DNA of 64,000 nt. Origin: Marinobacter litoralis. GTDB taxonomy: Bacteria; Pseudomonadota; Gammaproteobacteria; Pseudomonadales; Oleiphilaceae. The position numbers and the translations under genes are program-made. The notes under the pieces were generated by a model. That model saw only the letters and a list, made by a program, of their open reading frames with translations. It searched no databases and was not told where the DNA came from. This document shows positions 48,129 through 57,187 of the stretch, piece by piece (positions within the stretch are counted from its first letter, which is position 1; the number at the start of each line of letters is the position of its first letter). The stretch is from the NCBI RefSeq assembly GCF_003336705.1, contig NZ_QMDL01000002.1, positions 1-64,000 of the forward strand, written 5' to 3'.

Positions 48129-48720
48129 ATTCCCTGACCAGCTCTTCCAGAAAGTGCATCCCGGCCGAGCTCAAAAAGTATCGGTTCGCTCCACTGCGGA
48201 ACATCAAATTACGTTTGCCCAAATAGTCCAGAGCGTCCGGTAAGCCTTTCTCGAATCGAGCCGCTCGCAGAATTTCCAGATATTCCTCATCCGCGCCCAT
48301 CGCCTCCAGATCCTGCTCACCGAGCCCCGCATCCGGGCGCGCCAGATACTCAAGATCACGGCCACTTCGAGCAAAATAACGACCTATCAAAAGAAGAACC
48401 ACCTGTACCCGGAAGGCGTTTTCATCGTGCTCTTCGGTTTCATCGTCGCTGCTTTCTTTCAGGAAAAAGAAAGAGCCTTCATCGTTAAAAACCAGCTCGC
48501 AACCCAAGTGCTCGTAGAAGGTCCTGAAATGGGACAGGTGGTTGTACAGCAGGTTGTACAAAGGGTTCGCCACCAGTTCGGAGCGGTTGTTGTCCCACAG
48601 TTCCCGAACAATGACACGGCCCGCCTGAAACTCCCGGTACAAAGCAGCACTGTGCGACGGCAGAACTTCATCGAAGCTGCTGGTGGGTTGATCCTGCTGT
48701 GGGCTGTTCAGGTCAGTCAT
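48115..48720 (-). CDS. MksE/JetB-like small subunit of the SMC complex
   Basis: A 201-residue acidic protein with a winged-helix-like pattern (YNLLYNHLSHFRTFYEHLG, RVQVVLLLIGRYFARSG, ANRYFLSSAGMHFLEELV). It corresponds by size and position to MksE/JetB, the KITE-type subunit that dimerises and binds the kleisin. The open frame starts at 48765, but the ATG at 48720 overlaps the jetA stop by 8 bp (ATGACTGA), the same junction as between jetD and jetC. Its 3' end carries the start of the membrane-protein gene. Confidence 0.78.
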   Translation of the reverse strand: MTDLNSPQQDQPTSSFDEVLPSHSAALYREFQAGRVIVRELWDNNRSELVANPLYNLLYNHLSHFRTFYEHLGCELVFNDEGSFFFLKESSDDETEEHDENAFRVQVVLLLIGRYFARSGRDLEYLARPDAGLGEQDLEAMGADEEYLEILRAARFEKGLPDALDYLGKRNLMFRSGANRYFLSSAGMHFLEELVREYEQA

Positions 48721-50149
48721 GGTTTTTCTCTGCTTGTAATTCCAATCGGCGCTTACGGTACACAAACTGTTCAGGGGGAGGCTCTGCAGTATCCGTTGCT
48801 TCTTGCGATGTTTCCAGTGCGCGGAAACGGTTGGTGGTGACCACCTGAAAGCCGTCCGGCGGAGTGTTCACCATACGATTAAGGGCCGCCAGCAAGTCCG
48901 GGAACCGGTACCCCGGAATAAACCCATCTAACCGGCCATGAAGCTCCCGCACTAAATCGTTGGTTGGTCGAAGCTCCAGCGTTTCCAGCCATTGATAAAG
49001 CTGGTTGATGCGCTGCACATCCACTCGAGCCGCGCGGCCACTGCCCTCCACCTCTTGCAGCTCCGGCACTTCTGCCTTGCGGCGCAAATCCGCCAGGCGT
49101 AAATCCAGCTCACTGAATAGCAACTGGTAATAGCTGGGCGAATTGCCAAAGGCATGATGTTTCGGGCGCTGCTGCGCCCTTAGCCCCACCAGAAAGCCGG
49201 TGCTCCGGGCAAAATCGCCGCCTTCCAGCCACTTCCGGCGCAAGCTCAAGGTTTCGGTTTCACCCTTGAGTTCACGCAGTTTGCCGTAGAAATGCTCCAT
49301 GGCGTTGTACTGCACCATGCCCCGGCGCGTTTTGCGCAGGAAATGCTCCACCTCGTGCGCCACGGCTTGAATCGGTTTATAGAGCGCATTGAGGCTGAGC
49401 GATGATCGAAACAGCTGATCCGCCAGACTGTGATCGCCGTGGGTTTCCAACAAGCGAACCATGGCTTCCAGAGTTTCAAACAAGTTGCTGCCGTCGGGCA
49501 GTCGTGTATCAGGATTCAGAAACACCAACGTGGGCTTAATGTGGCGTTCATACAGGGTAACGATCTGCTCCAGCAGGTTCTGCCGGAACTCCAGAAACTT
49601 CTCCGGTGCCCGGCTGGCATCACCGGACAACTCCGCAAATTGAGCGCTGATGGTTTGCATGCGCAGAACATTCTGACGTAACAGGCCGATCAGCTGACTG
49701 ACTCGCTCGTTCAGGTCATCCCGCAGTTCGGTAAAATCCGGGTCGGCTTCACTAAAGCTGCTGGTTTCCAGCCGATTTCGAACGTCCCGCAAGGTCACCA
49801 AATGGCCTCGCAGGCGTGCGTCGGTCAACTCCTGATACAGAGAGGCGTTGCAGGCGCGCATCAGGTTAATTAGCGCATCCTGAAACACCAACCGACGTTC
49901 GCCTTCGGCTTTGATGATGTCGATCACCAAGCCCGATCGAAACAGGTTGTCGGTGTTCATCGCCAGCCGCACCCGATCCCGATCTGCACCGGACAGGCTG
50001 CGGGTGTACTCCATCACCTCGGCAACCAGGTCACTTTCACGAACGTAACGGGCTTCGTGCCGGTCCATGCGTTCAATCAACCGAAACAGAATCTTCGGGT
50101 GATCAAACAACAGCCGGGTAGTATCCAGCGTGCTGAAACGCTTACTCAT
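48713..50149 (-). CDS. MksF/JetA-like kleisin subunit of the SMC complex
   Basis: 478 residues, almost entirely helical. The N-terminal region (MSKRFSTLDTTRLLFDHPKI) looks like a winged-helix segment, and a long helical middle (about 110-330) is typical of MksF/JetA proteins that bridge the SMC heads. No enzymatic motif. The frame extends to 50206 inside jetC; the ATG at 50149 overlaps the jetC stop by 8 bp (ATGAGTAA) and has GGAG upstream. Assignment rests on position, length and helical character together with the SMC and TOPRIM neighbours. Confidence 0.75.
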   Translation of the reverse strand: MSKRFSTLDTTRLLFDHPKILFRLIERMDRHEARYVRESDLVAEVMEYTRSLSGADRDRVRLAMNTDNLFRSGLVIDIIKAEGERRLVFQDALINLMRACNASLYQELTDARLRGHLVTLRDVRNRLETSSFSEADPDFTELRDDLNERVSQLIGLLRQNVLRMQTISAQFAELSGDASRAPEKFLEFRQNLLEQIVTLYERHIKPTLVFLNPDTRLPDGSNLFETLEAMVRLLETHGDHSLADQLFRSSLSLNALYKPIQAVAHEVEHFLRKTRRGMVQYNAMEHFYGKLRELKGETETLSLRRKWLEGGDFARSTGFLVGLRAQQRPKHHAFGNSPSYYQLLFSELDLRLADLRRKAEVPELQEVEGSGRAARVDVQRINQLYQWLETLELRPTNDLVRELHGRLDGFIPGYRFPDLLAALNRMVNTPPDGFQVVTTNRFRALETSQEATDTAEPPPEQFVYRKRRLELQAEKNHD

Positions 50150-53081
50150 CCGCCAGCTCCAACAGGCTGTTCTGGGTATGATCCGCCCAATGGCTGACTG
50201 GCTCACCGCTGGTGAAGCCTTCAGCTCCGCCCCAGAACACCAACGTTCGTTGCGGGCTATAGGGGCGCGAGGTACGCATCTGCCCTACTTCTAAATGGCG
50301 ACCAATCAGATAAATCACTTCAGCACTGGCACTGTGGGTGGCCGCAGAGAACAGGTTAAAGCCCTGCTGGCTGAGCCGATCAAGCAGCCCCGGCATCTGG
50401 CTGACATCCACGCTGGCCAACTCATCCAGCACCATCGGGAACGAAAGTTGCACACCCGGGTACAACACTCGCTTGAGCAGCCGGTACACCAGTTCCAGAT
50501 TGATGAGCGCAGTCGTGGACGTGGACTGTCCCTTCTTATCCAGGCTGGTGGCATTTTCTTTACGGGTTCGATAAGAAATACCTGTGATCACCTTATCCAT
50601 CGTCAGGCGCTTACTGCCTTGTTCACCGAAGAAGTCCGCCACGAACACCCGCAGCCGGTCATAAAATGCCTCGGACTGAAGCTGATTGCCGTAAGGGTCG
50701 ATGTTGTTGGCTTCTTCCACCAGATTGCGGAACTTCGGGTCGGTGTGAATATCCACCCGAATTTCCACCAGATCGTTAATCTGCACGCCTTCCAGCTCCC
50801 GGTTAAGCTGGGCTTCGAAACGGCTGATAAATTCGTGGTTGGAGGTCAGCGCCTGCACGTAGCTGGCCACGGTTTCATTGTGAACCGAAATCTGCTCGTT
50901 CAGCACGCGCCAGCGCTCAGTTAGCGCGGCAAACAGGTCAGACAATCCTTTAAAGGTGTCGCGGATAACCGCCGAGGATGGGCTATCTTTTTGCAGTTCA
51001 CCGGCGGTATCTTCATACACACCCAGATACACGAACTGGCGCAAGTGATCGAGAATATTCCGGCGCAGAGTGTCCAGCTCATCCAGCTGGTTTTGCAGGT
51101 CATCAAAGGCAGCCACGGACACCTTTTCCACCGCTAATGGCTGCTCAGCCTGAACCGCTTTCAGGTGCTGGAACCGGTGCTCTGCCGTGCCCACGCTACG
51201 GCTCAGTTGCGCCAGTTCCCGCTCCCGCTCCTCAATGCGTTCTTTCTCGGCGCGGGCTGTCGTGGCCTTTTGCTGAACCGCATCAAGCTTCTCCTGCTCC
51301 AGCCCAGCTTGCTCGTTCAGCTTAGCCAGCGTTTCTTCCGCAGCTTTGCGCTCTTCGGTCGCGTCCCGAAGGGTGGTTTCTGCGGCTGGGTAACGAGCCA
51401 GGGTTTCCAGATCTTTTTCGATGGCCCGAATTTCTTTTTCCGTGCGTTCAATCAGCTTAGGTCGATCTTGTTCGTTGCCCGTGGTGTCGGCCAATTCAGA
51501 ACGCTCTTTCTCCAAGCCATTCAACTCACCTTCCAAACGCCGGCGCTGTTCCGCATAGTCTTCCTGCCGAGCCGGCTGCCCCGGGTATTCGATATCAAAC
51601 CAGTCGTAACCTTTGCCGTTGGGTGCAAACAAGTTGGCAAAGGCTTCGATGGTGGATTTACTTGCCGCATCCAGCGTTTGCCCAGGGCTTGCCATCATCA
51701 GCTTCGGGTCCACGGCACGCAGGGGTGCCGCGACAGACTCATCCAGCTGGTTTTGTAATTGCCACTGCTGTTTGCTTTCCCGCTCAGCCAACGCTGCCAG
51801 TTTGCTTTCCAGATTACGTTTCTGGGCATCCATCTGAGCGAGGCGGATTTCTGCTTGGGCCGCACTCTTCAGCGCGTTTAGATGGCCCTGTTTGTTTTCC
51901 CGGTCTTCTTTCAGAACCTCTTCGATTTCCTGCAGCGTCATGGTGCCGTATTGGGCAATCAGCAACTCGCCATTTTGCTTGTCCTGCTCGGCACGGTTGA
52001 GGTTTCGCTCGGCCGCACGGACTTCCCCTTTGAGGCTATTGGTTTCCTGCTCCAGCTTTTTCAGGGTTTGCACAACGTGCTTCAGGATTTCGTTCTGCTC
52101 GTTATAGGCTTCGGCCGCGGTTCGCCGCTGCGCGCCTACTTGCTCCAATGCAGCGGTGAGCCCCTCCCGGAAGGCGGCAAAGTCATGCTGGCTTCGCAGC
52201 AGGGTCTGATATTTTTGATAATCCCCGTTCAGCTTTTCAAAGCGAGATCGCTCTTTTTCAATCCGATTGAGCTGATTTTGTTGCTGTTTAAGGTGTTCGT
52301 GATGATTCAGAAATTCATCAATATTGAAGTCAAAGGCATCGTCCGAAAACTTCTTGTCAGCCTCGACAATACTGGCCACCGCGTTGGCCATGGCGCGATC
52401 ATCCGCCTTCATTTCAAACAGCAGCAGAATCAGTGTGCGCAGCGATTGCACCTTACGTTCATCTGACTCACCCAAAGGCAGAACGGAGTAGCGAACGGCG
52501 CCCGCGTTCATCAGCTCGCTGCTATAGAGCATCGACTTTAGGCGGACTGGATCATTCACGAACCGAGTGTCTTTGGACAGCTTTTTCAGAGATTCGGACA
52601 GCCGACTGAAAGACAATTCCGGGACCGCCTGGCCAATGCCGTCTGGGTCATCGCCATTCCAGAAAAGTGGTCGTAGCTGCTCATAAGGCACCGGCACAAA
52701 CGCGCGGCCATAACTCAGCTGGCTGCTGTTATCCCGGTACAAAATCTGGCAATGGGTACCTGCGGGGTTCTCAGCTTCCATGATCAGAAAACTGAACTTG
52801 CCGGGGAAATAGTGTTGATAGCTTTCTTCGTTGCTGTAGAAACTACCGGCGCTGGCATTACGGAACGCAAACTTCTTCCGGCTGTTCTTGAAGTTGTTTT
52901 CAGGCAACAGGAACAACCGTAAAGAATTCAACAGACTGGACTTACCCAAGTTCCCCGGCCCCAAAATCAGGCCGTGATGAGTCACGGGAATCTCCACATA
53001 ACAGAAGCCGGCCGAATCCACCAACACCAAGCGGCGTACACCAAAGTTGAACGCGCTAGGGCTCGCCTGTGAATCAGTCAT
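50142..53081 (-). CDS. SMC-like ATPase of a Wadjet/MksB-type complex (JetC-like)
   Basis: A 979-residue SMC-type ABC ATPase. Walker A is GPGNLGKSS (residues 41-49). Two long coiled coils (about 250-420 and 515-640) flank a central globular hinge-like part (about 430-510, FANLFAPNGKGYDWFDIEYP). A degenerate signature KGQSTSTT lies near 850 and Walker B PMVLDE at 881-887. The family forms DNA-loop-extruding complexes with kleisin and KITE subunits; Wadjet versions recognise and cut small circular plasmids. Start ATG overlaps the jetD stop by 8 bp. Confidence 0.88.
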   Translation of the reverse strand: MTDSQASPSAFNFGVRRLVLVDSAGFCYVEIPVTHHGLILGPGNLGKSSLLNSLRLFLLPENNFKNSRKKFAFRNASAGSFYSNEESYQHYFPGKFSFLIMEAENPAGTHCQILYRDNSSQLSYGRAFVPVPYEQLRPLFWNGDDPDGIGQAVPELSFSRLSESLKKLSKDTRFVNDPVRLKSMLYSSELMNAGAVRYSVLPLGESDERKVQSLRTLILLLFEMKADDRAMANAVASIVEADKKFSDDAFDFNIDEFLNHHEHLKQQQNQLNRIEKERSRFEKLNGDYQKYQTLLRSQHDFAAFREGLTAALEQVGAQRRTAAEAYNEQNEILKHVVQTLKKLEQETNSLKGEVRAAERNLNRAEQDKQNGELLIAQYGTMTLQEIEEVLKEDRENKQGHLNALKSAAQAEIRLAQMDAQKRNLESKLAALAERESKQQWQLQNQLDESVAAPLRAVDPKLMMASPGQTLDAASKSTIEAFANLFAPNGKGYDWFDIEYPGQPARQEDYAEQRRRLEGELNGLEKERSELADTTGNEQDRPKLIERTEKEIRAIEKDLETLARYPAAETTLRDATEERKAAEETLAKLNEQAGLEQEKLDAVQQKATTARAEKERIEERERELAQLSRSVGTAEHRFQHLKAVQAEQPLAVEKVSVAAFDDLQNQLDELDTLRRNILDHLRQFVYLGVYEDTAGELQKDSPSSAVIRDTFKGLSDLFAALTERWRVLNEQISVHNETVASYVQALTSNHEFISRFEAQLNRELEGVQINDLVEIRVDIHTDPKFRNLVEEANNIDPYGNQLQSEAFYDRLRVFVADFFGEQGSKRLTMDKVITGISYRTRKENATSLDKKGQSTSTTALINLELVYRLLKRVLYPGVQLSFPMVLDELASVDVSQMPGLLDRLSQQGFNLFSAATHSASAEVIYLIGRHLEVGQMRTSRPYSPQRTLVFWGGAEGFTSGEPVSHWADHTQNSLLELADE

Positions 53082-53922
53082 CCAGAATCATCTCCTGTTC
53101 CATAAATTTACCCGTGCTGCGAAATGCCCGAGCCAAACCAATAAACCCCAGATCTTCCGCCAGCGAGACGGCTTTTGTAAACCGTTCGGTGGTTTTAGGC
53201 AGCATTCGGAAACGGCTCAGCCAAGGCTTCCACGCTGACGGTTGGACAAAGCACGCTTTGTCGCCCAGCACACGATCCATGGTAGTGAACATCTGCAAGC
53301 CACCCATATCGTAGTCAAAGGCGCAATATACCTTTCGATACCCAGCCAACCATTGCAGGCTAGAAGGCTGAGTAATCCGGTTACCTCCACCCAACACGAC
53401 ATCACAGTTGGCCAGCGTTAATGGAATACCCAGTACCTCGCTGGAAAATTCGAGCATGCGCCGGTAACGATAGAAGTTTTCCTCATTTTCGATCACCAAT
53501 ACATTGGTGGCTGACACGAAACCCATATCCACGTCGCCGCCGACAACGACGACTGTATCTGGCCGAGGGCCGGGTTGCCTCTGATGATACGCAAGCACAA
53601 AGCTCACTGCCGTTACATGGCAGTGAGAGTCGCCCTGTTTGGCCGCTTCCAAGCGATTGACAGGCGCCTCTGCAGTCTCAACTAGTTTAGAAAAAGCTGC
53701 ATCATCGATCACCGTCACTAACCACCGGTTCACCGAAACCTTCCGAGTCTCGAAGAGGTCCCGGTGCACCCGACGCGCTCGTTCAGGTAGCTTTTTCAGG
53801 AGCGCGGGGTAGTTAACCGGCTCGCCTCTCCGTATCTTGTCCAGATAAGTCTTCAAGTTTGCACCTACTATCGAAGTTAACGCAGCCACGGCTTCAACTT
53901 GAAAACTCGAGCCAGCGGCCAA
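53074..53922 (-). CDS. TOPRIM nuclease-like protein (JetD/MksG-like), first gene of the operon
   Basis: Up to 282 residues. The second half has TOPRIM features seen in JetD and TopoVIA-type proteins: VLVIENEENF (E145-E148) and the DxD motif FDYDMGGL (D203, D205). In Wadjet systems JetD is the DNA-cleaving subunit. It is shorter than the roughly 400-residue JetD proteins I know, mainly at the N terminus. No ATG start exists in frame; candidates are TTG 53922, GTG 53889 and TTG 53856, the last with AGGT upstream. Divergent from the metallo-hydrolase gene. Confidence 0.75.
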   Translation of the reverse strand: MAAGSSFQVEAVAALTSIVGANLKTYLDKIRRGEPVNYPALLKKLPERARRVHRDLFETRKVSVNRWLVTVIDDAAFSKLVETAEAPVNRLEAAKQGDSHCHVTAVSFVLAYHQRQPGPRPDTVVVVGGDVDMGFVSATNVLVIENEENFYRYRRMLEFSSEVLGIPLTLANCDVVLGGGNRITQPSSLQWLAGYRKVYCAFDYDMGGLQMFTTMDRVLGDKACFVQPSAWKPWLSRFRMLPKTTERFTKAVSLAEDLGFIGLARAFRSTGKFMEQEMILDD

Positions 53923-53963
53923 ATACCATTACCATAGCGTCAAAATACAAATTGAGGCCGATT

Positions 53964-54611
53964 ATGTCCCTTAAGTACCGCATTGTGCCGGTAACGCCGT
54001 TCGAACAAAACTGCACGTTGATCTGGTGCGAAGACACCATGAAAGCCGCCGTGGTTGATCCCGGCGGGGATCTTGACCGTATTCAGGCAGCAATTGAAGA
54101 AGAAGGCGTGGCCGTTGAAAAGATCCTGCTAACCCATGCTCATATTGATCATGCCGGCGGCACGGCCGAGTTAGCCAAGATCGCCGACATTCCCATTGTG
54201 GGGCCTCAGAAAGAAGATAATTTCTGGATTCAAGGGCTGCCCATGCAAGCCCAGATGTTCGGGTTCGCAACGCCGGAAGTGTTCACGCCTGACCGTTGGC
54301 TGGAGGATGGCGACACGGCCACCGTTGGCAACCATACATTAGAAGTTCTGCACTGCCCCGGCCATACCCCGGGTCATGTCGTATTCTACCACCGGAATTC
54401 TGAACTGGCGCTGGTCGGAGACGTGCTGTTTAACGGATCCATTGGCCGAACCGACTTCCCGAAAGGCGATCACGGCACGTTAATCCGTTCTATCCGCGAA
54501 AAGCTTTTCCCGCTGGGCGACCGTGTGAGCTTCATCTCGGGCCACGGCCCCATGTCCACATTTGGCCACGAAAAAGCCACGAATCCGTTCGTCTCTGATC
54601 ACCGGGGTTAA
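53964..54611 (+). CDS. Metallo-beta-lactamase-fold hydrolase (YcbL/GloB-like)
   Basis: 215-residue type II glyoxalase-like metallo-hydrolase. Motifs: THAHIDHAGG (metal-binding HxHxDH), CPGHTPGH, LVGDVLFNGSIGRTDFP and a final GHGP. YcbL of Salmonella, the nearest type, has weak glyoxalase II activity; the physiological substrate is uncertain. The ATG at 53964 follows GAGG six bases earlier; the upstream extension from 53859 lies over jetD and is not credible. Confidence 0.9.
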   Translation: MSLKYRIVPVTPFEQNCTLIWCEDTMKAAVVDPGGDLDRIQAAIEEEGVAVEKILLTHAHIDHAGGTAELAKIADIPIVGPQKEDNFWIQGLPMQAQMFGFATPEVFTPDRWLEDGDTATVGNHTLEVLHCPGHTPGHVVFYHRNSELALVGDVLFNGSIGRTDFPKGDHGTLIRSIREKLFPLGDRVSFISGHGPMSTFGHEKATNPFVSDHRG

Positions 54612-54619
54612 TACCCCGG
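54602..54619. terminator. Hairpin at the end of the metallo-hydrolase gene
   Basis: CCGGGGT-TAAT-ACCCCGG, a 7-bp stem with the stop codon in the loop, between two convergent genes. It has the same design as the hairpin at 26775-26792. No T-tract. Confidence 0.5.
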
Positions 54620-54627
54620 CCAGATTA

Positions 54628-56241
54628 TTACCGGGACAAACGGAATTGTTCTACGGTTTTGCGCAGGGTTTCCGCCATGTTCAGCAGATCCCCGGCTATG
54701 CGGGCGGTGTCCTGCGCATCGCTGGAGGTTTGCTCGGCTGAACGGCTGATTTCGATGACGTTCTGATTGATCGACTCAGAGACAGAGCTTTGCTCGTACG
54801 AAGCGTTTTCCATCTGCTCGTTCAAGCCGGTGATTTCTCGCACCGCAGCGGCAATGCTTTGCAACTCACTTTCGACTGTAAGAATGGCGTCTACCTGGTT
54901 CTGCGCCAGTTCTGAGGCATGGCGCATCGTGCCCACGCAATCCACAACTTCCTGTTTCAGACCATCAATGGTTTTGCGAATGTCTTCCGTGGCATCCTGA
55001 GTACGAGAGGCCAGAGCCCGTACCTCATCTGCCACCACAGAAAAGCCTCGCCCCTGCTCCCCCGCTCGAGCCGCCTCAATCGCTGCGTTTAGAGCGAGAA
55101 GGTTGGTCTGATCGGCAATTTCAGAAATCAGCTCCAAGCGTGATGCCATTTCGCTAGTGCGCTGATCAAGCTGCTCAATACGCCCGGCTCCGTTCTGCAC
55201 TTCAGCGTTCAGCCGTTCAATGCCCTGGACAGCGGCACGAGCCAATTGCTCCCCCGCCTCCGCAGAACCGGCAGTATCCGCAGACTTGCGCGCCGTATCG
55301 GCGGCATTTTCGCGTACCTGAACAGCAGAAGCCGCCATCTCAGTAGTCGCACTGGCAACTTGATCGGTGTTGTCTTTCTGAGCAAGCACTTCATGCTCAG
55401 TGGTTTCTGCTTTGGCAGATATGGAGCGTGCCGCAGCCTCCACTTCCGCCGCATTTTCCATGACCGTGTGCATGCTCTCGCGAATCTTAGTCATCATTCG
55501 ATTGAAAGCCCGCGAGACGGAGCCAATTTCATCATTCCGGGCCACGTCCAGCTCAACCGACAAATCGGAGTTGCGGGAAATTTCATCCATGCTGTCGTGC
55601 AAACGACGTAAACGCGAAAAGACTAACCGCCCCAACACCAATGCCGTCAGAATGAAGATCGCCAACAAAATAACGATCTGTACCCCACCGCCTAAGAGCA
55701 GCTGTTTCTGAAGCCGGGCATCACTTTTAGCCAGAGAGTAATCAACCCGAATGGCGCCCAGCACATCCCCTTCCTGGCTTTGGTGGCAGCTATGGCAGTT
55801 CACACCTTGGTAATCTGATCGAGCGATCACCGGTTCAACCAGCGTATACACCCGGCCATTTTCGTTACTGGAGAACTGTTCCACACGTTCCCCGGCCAGC
55901 GCTCGCTTATCCAGCGCTTCTCGCCGACGCTCCGAAGAACTACCCGCACCAAACATGGCATTTAACTGGTCGCTTCGAATCACACGAACATCCAGCACAT
56001 CTTCAGCTGCTATCGCTTTATCACGCAGCATATCGCGATTACTGATGGTGCCCGTGAGCATCATGGTGTTGAGGCCATCAAAATACGATTTCGCCAAACC
56101 ATCAACGTATTTTTGAGTGTACTCTTCCAAGTGCGCCCTTTGAGATTGCGCGCTGAAAATCACAGTAAAAACCAATATCAACGAAAACGCTGTTGCCAGC
56201 GCGGCCAGCAAAAGAATACGGATGGAATAAGGCTTTTTCAT
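54628..56241 (-). CDS. Methyl-accepting chemotaxis protein with a periplasmic c-type haem motif
   Basis: 537 residues: TM1 (about 9-30), periplasmic sensor domain (31-182), TM2 (about 183-206), HAMP (207-260), and a cytoplasmic signalling domain with the hairpin tip [20 protein letters not shown]. The sensor domain ends with the haem-attachment motif CHSCH (C149, C152, H153), which suggests a covalent haem that could sense redox state, oxygen or NO. The frame opens at 56301; the ATG at 56241 with GGAG is the proper start. No chemotaxis genes are adjacent. Confidence 0.92.
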   Translation of the reverse strand: MKKPYSIRILLLAALATAFSLILVFTVIFSAQSQRAHLEEYTQKYVDGLAKSYFDGLNTMMLTGTISNRDMLRDKAIAAEDVLDVRVIRSDQLNAMFGAGSSSERRREALDKRALAGERVEQFSSNENGRVYTLVEPVIARSDYQGVNCHSCHQSQEGDVLGAIRVDYSLAKSDARLQKQLLLGGGVQIVILLAIFILTALVLGRLVFSRLRRLHDSMDEISRNSDLSVELDVARNDEIGSVSRAFNRMMTKIRESMHTVMENAAEVEAAARSISAKAETTEHEVLAQKDNTDQVASATTEMAASAVQVRENAADTARKSADTAGSAEAGEQLARAAVQGIERLNAEVQNGAGRIEQLDQRTSEMASRLELISEIADQTNLLALNAAIEAARAGEQGRGFSVVADEVRALASRTQDATEDIRKTIDGLKQEVVDCVGTMRHASELAQNQVDAILTVESELQSIAAAVREITGLNEQMENASYEQSSVSESINQNVIEISRSAEQTSSDAQDTARIAGDLLNMAETLRKTVEQFRLSR

Positions 56242-56405
56242 GATTCTCCGGCGGAGCGTTATTGATAAGAGGCTAAGAGATATGACGGCAAGCTGACCCA
56301 TAACTTTATAGTGATGATTCGGCTTTTCAGTGACCTAGATCATTCCTTCCCTTAATTCGTTAGCCACCGTGCAAAGTTTTACATTTCAACGCCCCCACAA
56401 CGAGC

Positions 56406-56421
56406 TGGCACGATAACTGCT
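56406..56421 (+). promoter_or_regulatory. Sigma-54 (RpoN) promoter
   Basis: TGGCACGATAACTGCT matches the -24/-12 consensus with exact GG-N10-GC spacing (GG 56407-56408, GC 56419-56420) and one deviation in the -12 box. It is 70 bp upstream of the ATG at 56491 and points to it. Confidence 0.75.
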
Positions 56422-56490
56422 GAACCCTTTACTAGGACTGCATAGCAACAGAATTCCGGCAGATTATTGCCGCTCAGGAGGAAACCCGCC

Positions 56491-57153
56491 ATGTCTTTGC
56501 TGACATCTCTCATTCAAGCCAGCACTCGCTTTCAGCAAGCCATGGACACCCGTCAAACACCTTCGGGCAAGCCCGATGACGGAGTGACCAATGAACCCAA
56601 AAAGCTGGAAGCGGCGGGTAGTCCGGGCGGAGACCGCTTCACCCCATCGGAGCAAACGGCACAAGATCCTGCAGACGTGAAGGTTCAAAAAATCCCGTTG
56701 CATCAATATAAGCAAACGGTGGCGCAGGACCTTTCGTACATCAGAGACACGCTGCGGCACAAACTTGCCGAGTACAACTTACACCCCGCTACCGCCCTGA
56801 ACGTAAGCAAAGGCGAAGATGGAAAAACGCTTGTCGAAGGAAAGGTTCCCGATGAGATCCGGGGCAAAATAGAACTAGACCTGAATAATAATCGGGACTT
56901 CGCAGATGCGTTCAATCGTCTGAGCGTCAGCGAGCCAACGTTGCATTTTATGGATAACGCTCTGAAGCTGAATCAGGCTTATGGCGTTCGCAACTCTCTG
57001 TTAAGCGCGCTGGTGAGTGAAAACCAGCAATTTAACGGCCTGCAGGACGTACTTCATCGCTACGATAGCCTTCGCCGAAACACCAGCGCCACTCAAGCCA
57101 TGGCGACGGGCGACTCACAGCGCTATGCCTTTAATTTGAACGCCCGGGCCTGA
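56491..57153 (+). CDS. Uncharacterised protein expressed from a sigma-54 promoter
   Basis: 220 residues, soluble. A Pro/Gly/Thr-rich, probably disordered N-terminal third (about 20-65) is followed by a helical domain (QYKQTVAQDLSYIRDTLRHK through LQDVLHRYDSLRR). It may belong to a small DUF family but I cannot name one with confidence. GGAGG precedes the ATG by nine bases. Sigma-54 control, in a polarly flagellated genus, hints at motility or nitrogen/stress functions; this is inference. Neighbour is a divergent chemoreceptor. Confidence 0.82.
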   Translation: MSLLTSLIQASTRFQQAMDTRQTPSGKPDDGVTNEPKKLEAAGSPGGDRFTPSEQTAQDPADVKVQKIPLHQYKQTVAQDLSYIRDTLRHKLAEYNLHPATALNVSKGEDGKTLVEGKVPDEIRGKIELDLNNNRDFADAFNRLSVSEPTLHFMDNALKLNQAYGVRNSLLSALVSENQQFNGLQDVLHRYDSLRRNTSATQAMATGDSQRYAFNLNARA

Positions 57154-57167
57154 TCCCAAGCCGGGCG
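57141..57167. terminator. Hairpin spanning the stop of the sigma-54-controlled gene
   Basis: CGCCCGG (57141-57147) pairs with CCGGGCG (57161-57167); the TGA stop is in the 13-base loop. Located between convergent genes; no T-tract. Confidence 0.4.
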
Positions 57168-57187
57168 CTCAAACACACCGCTAAAAG

